From assembly GCF_009738185.1 (NCBI RefSeq), contig NZ_CP046509.1:561501-625500 (forward strand): a stretch of 64,000 bases of DNA, in the 5' to 3' direction. Below, piece by piece: positions 27,483 to 37,200 of this stretch. The notes beneath the pieces are model-generated. The model did no database searches. It saw nothing but the letters and a program-made list of their open reading frames with translations, and was not told the DNA's origin. The DNA comes from Erwinia sorbitola (GTDB lineage: Bacteria > Pseudomonadota > Gammaproteobacteria > Enterobacterales > Enterobacteriaceae). Both the position numbers and the translations under genes were made by a program. Every line of letters starts with the position of its first letter. The first letter of the stretch is position 1.

Positions 27483-27564
27483 TTTCCCCACAGGGTATTT
27501 GATATGCTCAAGGAACCTTAATTAGAACCCTGGATGTTTAACATCTATGCATAAGGAAATGTCC

Positions 27565-28479
27565 GTGTCTGTACCCACCTTCGATAAGTTTATTGAACCT
27601 GTACTGCGTTTCCTGGCCAGCAGGCCTGATGGTGTCGCTGCACGCGAAGTGCATGAGGCAGCAGCAGATACCCTCAAGCTGGATGAGCTTCAACGCGCCG
27701 ATGTTCTCGCCAGCGGTCAGTTAACCTATAAAAATCGCGCTGGCTGGGCGCACGATCGTCTCAAGCGCGCTGGTTTATCGCAAAGTCTGTCACGGGGAAA
27801 ATGGTGCCTTACACCAGAAGGCTTTAGCTGGGTTCTTGCACATCCTCAACCACTGACCAGGGAGGATGTCACTCATCTGGCGTTTGATTTTATTGGCGTC
27901 AGGTTAAAACAGCAGCCAGATGCCGTAGATCTTGATCCGCAACCTGAGCCGCTCAGTACAGAAGATCTGGCACTGAGCAGCCCTGATGACAGACTGGAGC
28001 AGGCATTAAATGAGCTACGTAATGCTGTCGCGGATGAGTTACTGGAGAATCTTAAACAGGTTTCCCCGGCGCGGTTTGAGGTGATTGTTCTCGATGTGCT
28101 GCATCGCCTTGGTTATGGTGGACACCGCGATGATCTCCAGCGTGTGGGTGGTTCTGGTGATGGCGGCATTGATGGCATTATCTCGCTGGATAAGCTGGGG
28201 CTGGAAAAAGTCTATGTGCAGGCGAAGCGCTGGCAAAGTACTGTAGGTCGTCCTGAGCTTCAGGCCTTTTATGGTGCGCTGGCAGGGCAAAAAGCCAGGC
28301 GTGGGGTGTTTATCACCACATCAGGTTTTACCTCTCAGGCACGTGACTTTGCCCGCGCAGTAGAGGGAATGGTGCTGGTAGACGGGCTGCGTCTTGTTCA
28401 TCTGATGATTGAAAACGAGGTGGGCGTTTCTTCGCGGTTGCTGCGTGTACCTAAGCTGGATATGGATTATTTCGAGTGA
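27565..28479 (+). CDS. mrr: Mrr restriction endonuclease (methylated DNA)
   Basis: Mrr is a type IV restriction protein that cleaves DNA carrying foreign adenine or cytosine methylation. I chose GTG 27565 because AAGGA lies 7 bases upstream. It also gives M-SVPTFDKFIEPVL, matching E. coli MTVPTYDKFIEPVL, and 304 residues, the E. coli length; ATGs at 27547 and 27559 lie too close to or upstream of that signal. The N-terminal winged-helix domain (about residues 1-100) precedes the catalytic domain. There FEVIVLDVLHRLGYGG, the D of GDGGIDGII and VQAKRW form the PD-(D/E)xK core. Composition is like the core genome, unlike the island to its left. Confidence 0.95.
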   Translation: MSVPTFDKFIEPVLRFLASRPDGVAAREVHEAAADTLKLDELQRADVLASGQLTYKNRAGWAHDRLKRAGLSQSLSRGKWCLTPEGFSWVLAHPQPLTREDVTHLAFDFIGVRLKQQPDAVDLDPQPEPLSTEDLALSSPDDRLEQALNELRNAVADELLENLKQVSPARFEVIVLDVLHRLGYGGHRDDLQRVGGSGDGGIDGIISLDKLGLEKVYVQAKRWQSTVGRPELQAFYGALAGQKARRGVFITTSGFTSQARDFARAVEGMVLVDGLRLVHLMIENEVGVSSRLLRVPKLDMDYFE

Positions 28480-28619
28480 TGCAGATGGCACCGTAGTGTT
28501 ATGTCGTGTCGCACCCGACTTGAGTAACCTGATAAAAAGTTACCTGTGGGTGGTTTTTTCAAGCCTGGAATCTCGCTTATGGCCGCCCGTTAGGTTATCC
28601 CTCACAACCTCAGGGCAAG

Positions 28620-28961
28620 TCACATTACGTTTGTTCTGAACCAATATACCGCCATCAGCACCGCGATGTTCAGCACCACACTGATCATGAAGTAACGTCT
28701 GAATGGCTGTTTCTGCGTTTTATGACGAAAGATATGCTGACCGGCAATCGCTCCAGGCCATCCGCCTGCAAATCCGAACAGCAGCAAGGTGGATTCAGGT
28801 ACCCGGCGCCAGGCTTTGCGCGCAGCCAGTTTATCCGCGCCATAAATAAGAAACGTCAGCACACTGGCAAGCAGAAACCACATCACCAGGGGGTGAGGCA
28901 GGAGAGTGCTGCCCATCGCCGTTAAGGCCATAAGCAGGTAACACAACAGATTCAGTTTCAT
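28620..28961 (-). CDS. DUF1294 small membrane protein
   Basis: A 113-residue DUF1294 protein, function unknown. Hydrophobic segments lie at about residues 5-22, 25-42, 60-78 and 88-108. The family motif YGADKLAARKAWRRVPESTLLLFGFAGGWPGAIAGQHIFRHKTQKQPFR (about residues 40-88) is complete. It converges with mrr. Confidence 0.88.
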   Translation of the reverse strand: MKLNLLCYLLMALTAMGSTLLPHPLVMWFLLASVLTFLIYGADKLAARKAWRRVPESTLLLFGFAGGWPGAIAGQHIFRHKTQKQPFRRYFMISVVLNIAVLMAVYWFRTNVM

Positions 28962-29300
28962 TTAATCAGCACTGTGGCTCTCACTCAGAAAAGAATGCCA
29001 ACTATACCCGATATCTGGCAGTGGCTGGAAAGCTAAGGCACTGGGGTGAAGATAATAAAAGTAAAAATGATGCACCGGTAATCCCCCTTTACAGGCGGGA
29101 TACACTCTCTGATTTGCAGTTTTATTTATTATTAACTTTTATACAGTAAAGAATTTAACCACTGCTCATCCTGACGTCCGGGACGTTTATCCCCTGTGAT
29201 CCAGCTATCTGTCATAGCGTTCCACTTCCGCCACTTCTTCAGACCGATCGCTGAACATTCAGGCGAACCGGAAAACAAGCCCGCCCCTGCACAGCCTGGC
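28962..29300. other. Intergenic gap upstream of the DUF1294 gene and downstream of malT
   Basis: I see no gene. A short GACGTCC-GGGACGT inverted repeat (29171-29184) lies in it. The malT transcript must end here, but no clear Rho-independent terminator is visible. Confidence 0.45.
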
Positions 29301-32027
29301 TTACGCCCCGTATCCCATCACCTGCAACAGATGCTGCGCCTGCTGCACGGCTTCCTGGCGGTGTGCCACGCCCAGCTTTTGATACAGATTTCGAATATGG
29401 GTTTTGATCGTCGTTGAGGCGACGTCAAGTTCCCCGGCGATCTGATCGTTGCTGTAGCCGGAGTAGATCAGCCCCAGCACCTGCCATTCACGCTGGGTGA
29501 GCGGGCTGGTGCGGATCAGTTCAGGCACCTGTGGATGGGTCAGCAGCTTATTGACAAAACCTTCGTCGAAATGCGCGAACTTGTGGCGATGGTGCTGATT
29601 AATCTCGCGTAAAATCTGCTGGGCGCGGCGCTGCTCAAGGTCGGGCAGCAGGTTGAGCTGAATCAGCTGGCGCAGCTGCTGTGCCATCATCTCGCCTTCG
29701 ATCACAAAGTGGCTGATAAACCCGGTACGGTTCGCCAGCCCCAGCGCTTCAATCAGGGCGCGCTGTGCTTCATCTTTGCGGCCGGTGTGCCAGTAAAGCA
29801 GATTACTCAGCAGCAGATTGCGGTTCAGGTCGCTGGTCAGGCGCAGCTGGCGCGCATTCTGATTCAGCTCATCCAGCACCACTTCGGCTTCATCAAACTT
29901 CTCCAGCAAAATCTGCATGCGGGCAATATTACGCCACTGGCCCTGCTGGAAGTGGTTGTCTGCCATATCGGGCTTGCGTGCCTGTTGCAGCCACTGCCGC
30001 GCGGCCGCTTTATCATCGGTCATCTGCCAGTAAGTGACCCGAGGTTTATCGGCGTTGGTCAGCCAGTCGATATGATATTGCCCGGTTTTTAACAGCGCTT
30101 CGCAACGCTGCAAATGATGATGAGCATTATCAAGCTGGCCGCGCGCCAGCGAGCACTTCGCCAGCATCGCCAGGCACTGTAGCTGCTGCTGGGGCTGGAA
30201 GTTGGTCAGTACTTCAAGGCCCTGGCGTGCCGCATCTTCGGCATCGTCGAGGCGCGACCACGACCACAGCAGCTGCGAACGCAGACGCAGTAAAAACTCA
30301 TGCATCGGCAGCTGTTCCAGATGCTGCTCGCGCACCAGTTCAAAGGCGCGCTCCTGCATCTCAAAGGCCGCCTGCAAGAATCCCTGGGCGATCAGAATCT
30401 CGCTCTGCTGTAGCAGCGCCCAAAGCGCGTAGTGATAGGCTTCGTGGCGGAGCGCAATCTGCTCCGTCTGCTGCATCAGCGGCAGGGCGCGGGCGAGGTC
30501 GCCTTTACAGTGCTGAATCTCTCCGGTCACCGAGGTGGCAACAATCCGGCTGTAGAAACTCTCATAGGGCAGAAAACGCAGCGCTTCGGCGGCCAGCTGT
30601 TCCGCTTCATCCTGGCGTCCGTCATTGATGGCTACCTGCGCACGCAGCGCATTAAACTCGGCGTTCAGATCCTCATCCATCACGATATTACGCTTTAGCA
30701 TCTCGCTCTCTGCCTGCGCCAGCAGGGTGTCGACCTCCGCGTAACGATGCTGGCTCTGGGCCAGCCACGCCTGTAGCAGCACCAGCTTAGGGTTCTGGAT
30801 CAGACGGTCGTAGGGTAGCGCAGCCAGACACTCTTCCAGCAGGGCCAGCTCGCTCTGATTAAACAGCGACCAGGCGTGTTGCAGCATAATATCGCGCAGC
30901 ATATCGATATCATCGGCCCCCAGGGCATGATGAATCGCCTCCGCCGGGAACCCCTGTGACAGCCAGCCCTCTGCGGCGGCACGGTGGATGGCAGGCAGCT
31001 CATTCGCCAGCTCCCACTGGCAGCGCTGACGCAGGAAGGAGGCAAATAAAGGATGGAAGTTGAACCATTCGCCGGTGTCATCCATACGGTGGATAAACAG
31101 GCCCTGGCGCTCTAACTCTTCCAGGCGCTGCTGACCATTGTCACCGCCGGTCAGGCGCACAATCAGGGCATCATTCATCGAGCGCAGCAGCGAGCAGCGC
31201 AGCAGGAAATCACGGGTCGGTGCATCCACGCGATCCAGCACTTCATCAACCAGATAATCTGAAAGATGGCTGGCGTTCAGGCCCGAAAGCTTGCGGGCAG
31301 ACTGCTGCGTTGACTGCCGTGAAGGCGTGCTGGACTGGCGTGCCGAAAGTGCGATCAGCTGTAAGGCGGTGGCCCAACCGGCGACGTCATCACACAGGCG
31401 GCTGCTGTCAGCCTGGTCGATGGGATCCTTCAGGCGGTTGTCGAAAAATTGCTGAGTCTCAGGGTGAGTAAACGCCAGATGCGTGGCATTCAGTTCGAGC
31501 AGCTGCTCGCGCACGCGCAGGTTGGCGATGCCTAACGGCGGCAGGGTGCGTGAAAGTACCACCAGTGAGAGGTTCTCAGGCTGATGTCGTAAAAAGAAGC
31601 GCATCCCTTCATGGATCGCATCGTTAGAAATCAGATGATAATCATCGATCACCAGCAGCAGCGGGCGGTGCCAGTCGGACAGCTCAACAAACAGCTGGGC
31701 GAACAGCGCCGACAGGCTGGCGTACTGATGCTTCAGGCTCAGTGCTTCGCTTTTTACGCAGTGGCCGCCGCTGGCCTGTTGAACCGCAGCGATCAGATAG
31801 CTGGCAAAACGCTCCGGCAGGTTGTCGCTTTCATCAAGGGAATACCAGCCCAGATCGCTCTTACCCGCGGCCCAGTGTGCCACCAGCGTCGTCTTGCCAT
31901 AGCCTGCCGGGCTGGCGACCAGGGTCAGACGATAGTTGGGTGCCGACGAGAGCTTTGTCAGCAGTCGATCGCGCACGACGGTATTTTGCTGCCGCACCGG
32001 GCGGCTCAGTTTTGATGGGATCAGCAT
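29301..32027 (-). CDS. malT: Maltose regulon transcriptional activator MalT
   Basis: MalT is the ATP- and maltotriose-dependent activator of the mal operons (STAND/LuxR family). The 908-residue product (E. coli 901) has a Walker A SPAGYGKTTL (about residues 39-48) and a Walker B LLLVIDDYH near residue 125. A long helical repeat region binds the inducer and antagonists, and a LuxR helix-turn-helix lies at the C-terminus (LTQREWQVLGLIYSGYSNDQIAGELDVASTTIKTHIRNLYQKLG, about 838-881). It is divergent from malPQ, the classical malA arrangement. Confidence 0.97.
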   Translation of the reverse strand: MLIPSKLSRPVRQQNTVVRDRLLTKLSSAPNYRLTLVASPAGYGKTTLVAHWAAGKSDLGWYSLDESDNLPERFASYLIAAVQQASGGHCVKSEALSLKHQYASLSALFAQLFVELSDWHRPLLLVIDDYHLISNDAIHEGMRFFLRHQPENLSLVVLSRTLPPLGIANLRVREQLLELNATHLAFTHPETQQFFDNRLKDPIDQADSSRLCDDVAGWATALQLIALSARQSSTPSRQSTQQSARKLSGLNASHLSDYLVDEVLDRVDAPTRDFLLRCSLLRSMNDALIVRLTGGDNGQQRLEELERQGLFIHRMDDTGEWFNFHPLFASFLRQRCQWELANELPAIHRAAAEGWLSQGFPAEAIHHALGADDIDMLRDIMLQHAWSLFNQSELALLEECLAALPYDRLIQNPKLVLLQAWLAQSQHRYAEVDTLLAQAESEMLKRNIVMDEDLNAEFNALRAQVAINDGRQDEAEQLAAEALRFLPYESFYSRIVATSVTGEIQHCKGDLARALPLMQQTEQIALRHEAYHYALWALLQQSEILIAQGFLQAAFEMQERAFELVREQHLEQLPMHEFLLRLRSQLLWSWSRLDDAEDAARQGLEVLTNFQPQQQLQCLAMLAKCSLARGQLDNAHHHLQRCEALLKTGQYHIDWLTNADKPRVTYWQMTDDKAAARQWLQQARKPDMADNHFQQGQWRNIARMQILLEKFDEAEVVLDELNQNARQLRLTSDLNRNLLLSNLLYWHTGRKDEAQRALIEALGLANRTGFISHFVIEGEMMAQQLRQLIQLNLLPDLEQRRAQQILREINQHHRHKFAHFDEGFVNKLLTHPQVPELIRTSPLTQREWQVLGLIYSGYSNDQIAGELDVASTTIKTHIRNLYQKLGVAHRQEAVQQAQHLLQVMGYGA

Positions 32028-32348
32028 TTTTATCGATTCTTTTGACGATTGTCAGAGAGCGTAATAATTATTTCGCAGCGTGTAATTAATCACTTTTTCT
32101 AAAGTCCTCCTTTGAAACATCGAATGCAACAATGTTACGTATTTACATGCTGTTAACTTGCTCTGCATCACATTTCTAAAGACAAATTTTTAACCACACC
32201 CCCTGACCGCCTCTCTCCTCCGGCTACGCCCCGTTTCTCCTCCCTGTCTAATTTTTAACAGGAGGATGTTGCGCGTTATTGAAGGCTTCAGCATAGCGTT
32301 TATAAACAACCCATTTTTCTTACGAATTCCCGGATAAAGAGGCATGTG
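32028..32348. promoter_or_regulatory. malT-malPQ divergent regulatory region
   Basis: On the malP side are sequences like the MalT box (GGGGAKGAGG): the complements of CTCTCCTCC (about 32213-32221) and CTCCTCCCT (32237-32245), and the direct GGAGGATG (32261-32268). The clustered short boxes fit MalT activation of malP. A partial CRP-like half site (GCATCACA, 32165-32172) faces malT. No exact promoter could be fixed. Confidence 0.5.
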
Positions 32349-34751
32349 ATGCAGGTGACTTTAGATAAAACGCAGTTTCTCGCCGCGCTAAAACGCCAGT
32401 GGCAGGGATTTGGTTTGCAGCAGGCACAGGATATGACGCCCCACCAGTGGTGGCAGGCAACCAGTGCAGCGCTATCAGAACAGCTGAGTGCGCAGCCAGC
32501 GCCAGAGGTAACTGAACAGCCACAGCGGCATGTGAACTATATCTCGATGGAATTTTTGATTGGCCGCCTGACTGCCAACAATCTGATTAACCTCGGCTGG
32601 TATGAAACGGTGAATCAGGCGCTGAAAGAGCAGGGCGCAGATCTGGCCGATGTGCTGGAGCAGGAAACTGACCCGGCGCTGGGTAATGGCGGGCTGGGGC
32701 GTCTGGCCGCCTGTTTCCTCGATTCGATGGCCACCGTCGGGCAGCCAGCCACCGGTTACGGATTAAATTATCAGTACGGCCTGTTCCGTCAGTCGTTTAA
32801 AGATGGTCAGCAGCAGGAAGCTCCGGATAACTGGCATCGCGAGAGCTATCCGTGGTTCAGCCACAACAGCGCGCTGTCGGTGGATGTCGCCTTTGGCGGC
32901 AAACTGGTGAAGGATGCGCAGGGCGCTGAACAGTGGCAGCCTGAGTTTACGCTGCGCGGTGAAGCATGGGATCTGCCGGTGGTGGGGTATAAAAATGGTG
33001 TCACCCAGCCGCTGCGCCTGTGGCAGGCCACCGATGTGCATCCGTTCGATCTCACCCTGTTTAACGACGGTGCTTTCCTCAAGGCGGAGCAAAAAGGCAT
33101 CGATGCCGCGAAGCTCACCAAAGTGCTCTATCCGAATGACAACCACGCCGCCGGGAAACGTCTGCGCCTGATGCAGCAGTATTTCCAGTGCGCCTGTTCG
33201 GTGGCGGATATTCTGCGTCGTCATCATTTCCTCGGCCGTAAAATCCAGGATCTGCCTGCATACGAGGTGATCCAGCTAAACGATACCCATCCGACCATTG
33301 CTATCCCGGAGCTGCTGCGTATTCTGCTCGACGAGCATCAGCTGGAGTGGGATGCCGCCTGGGCGATCGTCCAGAACACCTTCGCCTACACCAACCATAC
33401 GCTGATGCCGGAAGCGCTGGAGTGCTGGGATGAGAAGCTGGTACGCAGCCTGCTGCCGCGTCACTTCTCGCTGATCAAAGCCATTAATGCCCGCTTTAAA
33501 AAAGTGGTGGAAAAACAGTGGCCGGGCGACAAAGCGGTGTGGGAAAAACTCTCGGTACATCAGAACCGTCAGGTGCGTATGGCGAACCTGTGCGTGGTCA
33601 GCGGCTTTGCGGTAAACGGCGTTGCGGCGCTGCACTCCGAGCTGGTGGTGAAAGATCTGTTCCCGGAATATCACCAGCTGTGGCCGAATAAATTCCACAA
33701 CGTCACCAACGGCATTACCCCGCGCCGCTGGCTGAAACAGTGCAACCCGGCGCTCTCATCGCTGATTGATGAGACATTAAAAACCGAATGGGTTAACCAT
33801 CTGGATGCGCTGCAAGGGCTGGAAAGTTCTGTAGAGGATGCGGCTTTCTGCCAGCGTTATCAGCAGATTAAGCGCGAGAATAAGATCAAGCTCGCCGCCT
33901 ATGTTAAGCAGGTAATGGGGCTGACGCTGAATCCGGATGCAATTTTCGACGTGCAGATCAAACGCCTGCATGAATATAAGCGCCAGCATCTCAATCTGCT
34001 GCATATTCTCTCGCTCTATCGCCAGCTGCGCGATAATCCGGAAATGGATATGGTGCCGCGTGTCTTCCTGTTTGGCGCCAAAGCCGCGCCGGGCTACTAC
34101 CTGGCAAAAAATATTATTTACGCCATTAACCAGGCTGCGGAGAAGATCAATAACGATCCGCTGGTGCGCGATCGTCTGAAAGTGGTGTTTATTCCGGATT
34201 ACCGCGTATCAGTGGCGGAGCTGATGATCCCGGCTGCGGATGTTTCCGAGCAGATCTCTACCGCAGGTAAAGAGGCTTCCGGCACCGGTAATATGAAGCT
34301 GGCGCTGAACGGTGCGCTGACCGTCGGCACGCTGGACGGGGCCAACGTGGAGATCGCCGAGCAGGTGGGCGAAGAGAATATCTTTATCTTTGGCAACACC
34401 GTCGATCAGGTTAAAGCGCTGCTGGCCGGGGGCTACGATCCGCTGAAAATCCGTAAAAAAGATAAGCATCTGGATGCGATCCTCAAAGAGCTGGAAAACG
34501 GCTTCTTCAGCAACGGTGACAAGCAGGCGTTCAGCCTGATGCTCGACAGCCTGCTCGGCGGCGGCGATCCTTACCTGGTGCTGGCCGACTTCGCGGATTA
34601 CTGCGCTGCGCAGCAGAAAGTTGATGTTCTGTACCGCGATCGCGACGAGTGGACGCGCAAAACCATTCTTAATACCGCCCGCGTAGGGATGTTCAGCTCT
34701 GATCGTTCTATCCGCGATTATCAGCAGCGCATCTGGCAGGCGAAACGCTAA
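32349..34751 (+). CDS. malP: Maltodextrin phosphorylase
   Basis: MalP releases glucose-1-phosphate from the non-reducing end of maltodextrins; it is a cytosolic PLP enzyme. I chose ATG 32349, preceded by AGAGG, over the GTG at 32346. The 800-residue product (E. coli 797) has the PLP-lysine segment KEASGTGNMKLALNGALTVGTLDGANVEI (about residues 635-663), whose Lys carries the cofactor. Also conserved are EQETDPALGNGGLGRLAACFLDS near residue 95 and NVTNGITPRRW near 455. It forms an operon with malQ, with a 9-bp gap. Confidence 0.97.
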   Translation: MQVTLDKTQFLAALKRQWQGFGLQQAQDMTPHQWWQATSAALSEQLSAQPAPEVTEQPQRHVNYISMEFLIGRLTANNLINLGWYETVNQALKEQGADLADVLEQETDPALGNGGLGRLAACFLDSMATVGQPATGYGLNYQYGLFRQSFKDGQQQEAPDNWHRESYPWFSHNSALSVDVAFGGKLVKDAQGAEQWQPEFTLRGEAWDLPVVGYKNGVTQPLRLWQATDVHPFDLTLFNDGAFLKAEQKGIDAAKLTKVLYPNDNHAAGKRLRLMQQYFQCACSVADILRRHHFLGRKIQDLPAYEVIQLNDTHPTIAIPELLRILLDEHQLEWDAAWAIVQNTFAYTNHTLMPEALECWDEKLVRSLLPRHFSLIKAINARFKKVVEKQWPGDKAVWEKLSVHQNRQVRMANLCVVSGFAVNGVAALHSELVVKDLFPEYHQLWPNKFHNVTNGITPRRWLKQCNPALSSLIDETLKTEWVNHLDALQGLESSVEDAAFCQRYQQIKRENKIKLAAYVKQVMGLTLNPDAIFDVQIKRLHEYKRQHLNLLHILSLYRQLRDNPEMDMVPRVFLFGAKAAPGYYLAKNIIYAINQAAEKINNDPLVRDRLKVVFIPDYRVSVAELMIPAADVSEQISTAGKEASGTGNMKLALNGALTVGTLDGANVEIAEQVGEENIFIFGNTVDQVKALLAGGYDPLKIRKKDKHLDAILKELENGFFSNGDKQAFSLMLDSLLGGGDPYLVLADFADYCAAQQKVDVLYRDRDEWTRKTILNTARVGMFSSDRSIRDYQQRIWQAKR

Positions 34752-34760
34752 GGAGTCCCC

Positions 34761-36848
34761 ATGGAGAACAACACACTGGAGCAGGCCGCCAGGGATGCGG
34801 GGATATCTTCCGGTTTTATTAATGCGCACGGTCAGCCGCAGGCGATTGCGCCGGAAACTAAACGTGAGTTGCTATCGGCGATGGGCTGGGGGGCGGATCG
34901 CCGCCAGCAGTCCACCCCGGTTCCGGCGGTAAAAGTCTTTGTTACCGGTCACCGCCTGGCGCTGCCGATCGAGGGTGATGGTGAATATCACTGGACGTTG
35001 CAGCTGGAAAGCGGCACGACGCAGCGCGGCCGTATCAGCGGTAAAATGACGCTGGCGCTGGCGGGGAAAATCCCGCCGGGTTATCACCAGCTGACCCTGA
35101 CGCAGGATGAGCAGGAGTGGCACTGCCGGGTGATTGTTGCCCCAAAGCGCTGCTATGAACCGGATGCACTGCTGGCCGGTAAAAAACTGTGGGGAGCCTG
35201 CGTGCAGCTCTATACGCTGCGCTCGGAAAATAACTGGGGTATTGGTGATTTTGGCGATCTCAATCTGCTGCTGAAAAATATTGCCGAGCGCGGGGGGGCT
35301 TTTGTTGGCCTGAATCCGATCCATGCGCTCTATCCGGCCAATCCGGCGGCGGCCAGCCCCTACAGCCCGTCGTCGCGTAGCTGGTTGAATGTGATCTATA
35401 TCGACGTCAATGCGGTAGATGACTTCAGGCAGAGCGAGGCGGCCCAGCGCTGGTGGCAGCTGCCGCAGACCCGGCAGCGCTTGAAGGCGGTGCGGGCCAG
35501 CGAATGGGTGGATTACGCCGATGTGATGCCGTTGAAGCTGGAAGGGCTGCGGCTGGCGTACGCGCATTTCCTCGGGCGTAAGGCGCAGGATGCGCAGGTC
35601 AAATCCCTGGCAAACTTTACCCGGCAGGGCGGAGAGAGCCTCTATTTACAGGCTGCTTTCGACGCCCTCTACGCACACCTGGCCAAAGAGAGCGATGTGG
35701 CCCTCGGCTGGAACCACTGGCCTGAGCAGTATCATGATGCCCGTGGCCCGGCCGTGCGGGCGTTCTGCGAGCAGCATGCGCAGGAAGTGGAGTTTTATCT
35801 GTGGCTGCAATGGCTGGCGGAAACGCAGTTCGCGAAGTGCTATCACACCAGCCAGCAGCAGGAGATGTCGATGGGGCTGTATCGCGATCTGGCGGTAGGC
35901 GTCGTTGGCGGAGGCGCGGAAACCTGGGGCGATGGCGAGCTGTACTGCCTGAAAGCATCGGTTGGTGCGCCGCCGGATATCCTCGGCCCGCTGGGGCAGA
36001 ACTGGGATCTGCGCCCGATGGATCCGCATGTGATGGTCAAACGCGGCTATCAGCCCTTTATCGATCTGCTGCGCGCCAATATGACCAGCTGCGGCGCGTT
36101 GCGTATTGATCATGTGATGGCGCTGCTGCGCCTGTGGTGGATCCCGGCAGGAGAAACGGCGGACAAAGGGGCCTATGTTCACTACCCGGTTGACGATCTG
36201 CTGGCGATCCTCGCGCTGGAGAGCCAGCGTCATCGCTGTATGGTGATCGGCGAAGATCTGGGTACCGTGCCAGCGGAGATCGTCAGCAAACTACGCGAGG
36301 GAGGGGTCTACTCTTACAAGGTGCTCTATTTTGAGCGCGATGAGGAGAACAACTTCCGTGCGCCGCAGTCCTATCCGGTGCAGGCGATGGCGACCATTAC
36401 CACGCATGACCTGCCTACGCTGCGCGGTTACTGGCAGAGTGACGATCTGACGCTGGGGAAAACGCTCGGGCTGTACCGTGATGAAGCCGTATTGCAGGAG
36501 CTGTATGCGGATCGGGCACGGGCGCGTCAGGGCTTACTCGACGGGCTACATCATTACGACTGCATTCCGAGGAAGACCGGGCGTCATGCGGATCTGATGG
36601 CGATGACGCCGGTAATTAATCGTGGGTTACAGCGCTATGTTGCTGACAGCGCCTGCGCGCTGCTCGGGCTGCAACCGGAGGACTGGCTTGATATGGATAC
36701 GCCAGTCAACGTGCCGGGAACCAGCAATGAATATCCTAACTGGCGGCGTAAGCTTTCCCATTCGCTCGAAGAGATGTTTGCCGATGAGCAGGTTAATAAG
36801 CTGATTAAAGACCTGGATAAACGGCGGCGTAAAGTCTCCGTGAGCTGA
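34761..36848 (+). CDS. malQ: 4-alpha-glucanotransferase (amylomaltase)
   Basis: GH77 amylomaltase that transfers glucan segments between maltodextrins, making longer substrates for MalP. It has 695 residues (E. coli 694). Catalytic groups are visible: the nucleophile in ALRIDHVM (near residue 449), the acid/base in GEDLGTVP (near 497) and the third aspartate in THDLPTLRGYW (near 549). GNWGIGDFGDL-type (NNWGIGDFGDL, near 155) and NPIHAL are conserved. A strong terminator follows. Confidence 0.97.
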   Translation: MENNTLEQAARDAGISSGFINAHGQPQAIAPETKRELLSAMGWGADRRQQSTPVPAVKVFVTGHRLALPIEGDGEYHWTLQLESGTTQRGRISGKMTLALAGKIPPGYHQLTLTQDEQEWHCRVIVAPKRCYEPDALLAGKKLWGACVQLYTLRSENNWGIGDFGDLNLLLKNIAERGGAFVGLNPIHALYPANPAAASPYSPSSRSWLNVIYIDVNAVDDFRQSEAAQRWWQLPQTRQRLKAVRASEWVDYADVMPLKLEGLRLAYAHFLGRKAQDAQVKSLANFTRQGGESLYLQAAFDALYAHLAKESDVALGWNHWPEQYHDARGPAVRAFCEQHAQEVEFYLWLQWLAETQFAKCYHTSQQQEMSMGLYRDLAVGVVGGGAETWGDGELYCLKASVGAPPDILGPLGQNWDLRPMDPHVMVKRGYQPFIDLLRANMTSCGALRIDHVMALLRLWWIPAGETADKGAYVHYPVDDLLAILALESQRHRCMVIGEDLGTVPAEIVSKLREGGVYSYKVLYFERDEENNFRAPQSYPVQAMATITTHDLPTLRGYWQSDDLTLGKTLGLYRDEAVLQELYADRARARQGLLDGLHHYDCIPRKTGRHADLMAMTPVINRGLQRYVADSACALLGLQPEDWLDMDTPVNVPGTSNEYPNWRRKLSHSLEEMFADEQVNKLIKDLDKRRRKVSVS

Positions 36849-36863
36849 GGCAATAAGTGATGA

Positions 36864-36900
36864 AAAAAGGGTTTCTCCTGGGGAGGAACCCTTTTTTTTG
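36864..36900 (+). terminator. Terminator of malPQ
   Basis: AAAAAAGGGTTTCTCC, loop, GGAGGAACCCTTTTTTTT: a strong GC stem flanked by A and T runs 16 bases after the malQ stop. The A run makes it potentially bidirectional. Confidence 0.9.
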
Positions 36901-36915
36901 GGTAGAAATCATAAG

Positions 36916-37042
36916 TGTCAGACGTTGACAGAAGCGCGAGGCGGCAAGCGTCTGGTCTTAGCAGGATGCTCCTGTAAACACGTCCTGGTGGTTTGACGGC
37001 CCGTCTTACAGGGTGGCAGAGCTGTCGCAGATAGGTCTGACA
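36916..37042. repeat. Possible ERIC-sized element bounded by 8-bp inverted repeats
   Basis: TGTCAGAC (36916-36923) and GTCTGACA (37035-37042) are perfect inverted repeats enclosing exactly 127 bp, the ERIC length. Inside, GAGGCGGCAAGCG matches an ERIC segment in roughly the right place, but the central conserved repeat is not recognisable. It may be a highly diverged ERIC or an unrelated small element between the convergent mal operons. Confidence 0.35.
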
Positions 37043-37106
37043 TTAAGCGGGTGCTGAGATTTTTCATCGTTGTTGCTGGTGGAAGTAACTCATCTTATTC
37101 AGGCAT

Positions 37107-37133
37107 AAAAAAAGGCGGCTTTTTCAGCCGCCC
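37107..37133 (-). terminator. Terminator of malEFG
   Basis: On the minus strand GGGCGGCTGAAAAAGCCGCC is followed by TTTTTTT, about 70 bases after the malG stop. Confidence 0.88.
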
Positions 37134-37200
37134 AAGACACAGGGATTCAAACAAGTCATACACCCATTGCTGGGATTAAGCGCATACGTTCTTACATCCG

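Noticed and set aside
27482..28620. attR of the leuX island
   Set aside because: No recognisable copy of the leuX 3' end was found by eye here or elsewhere; the right boundary is inferred only from composition and IS debris.
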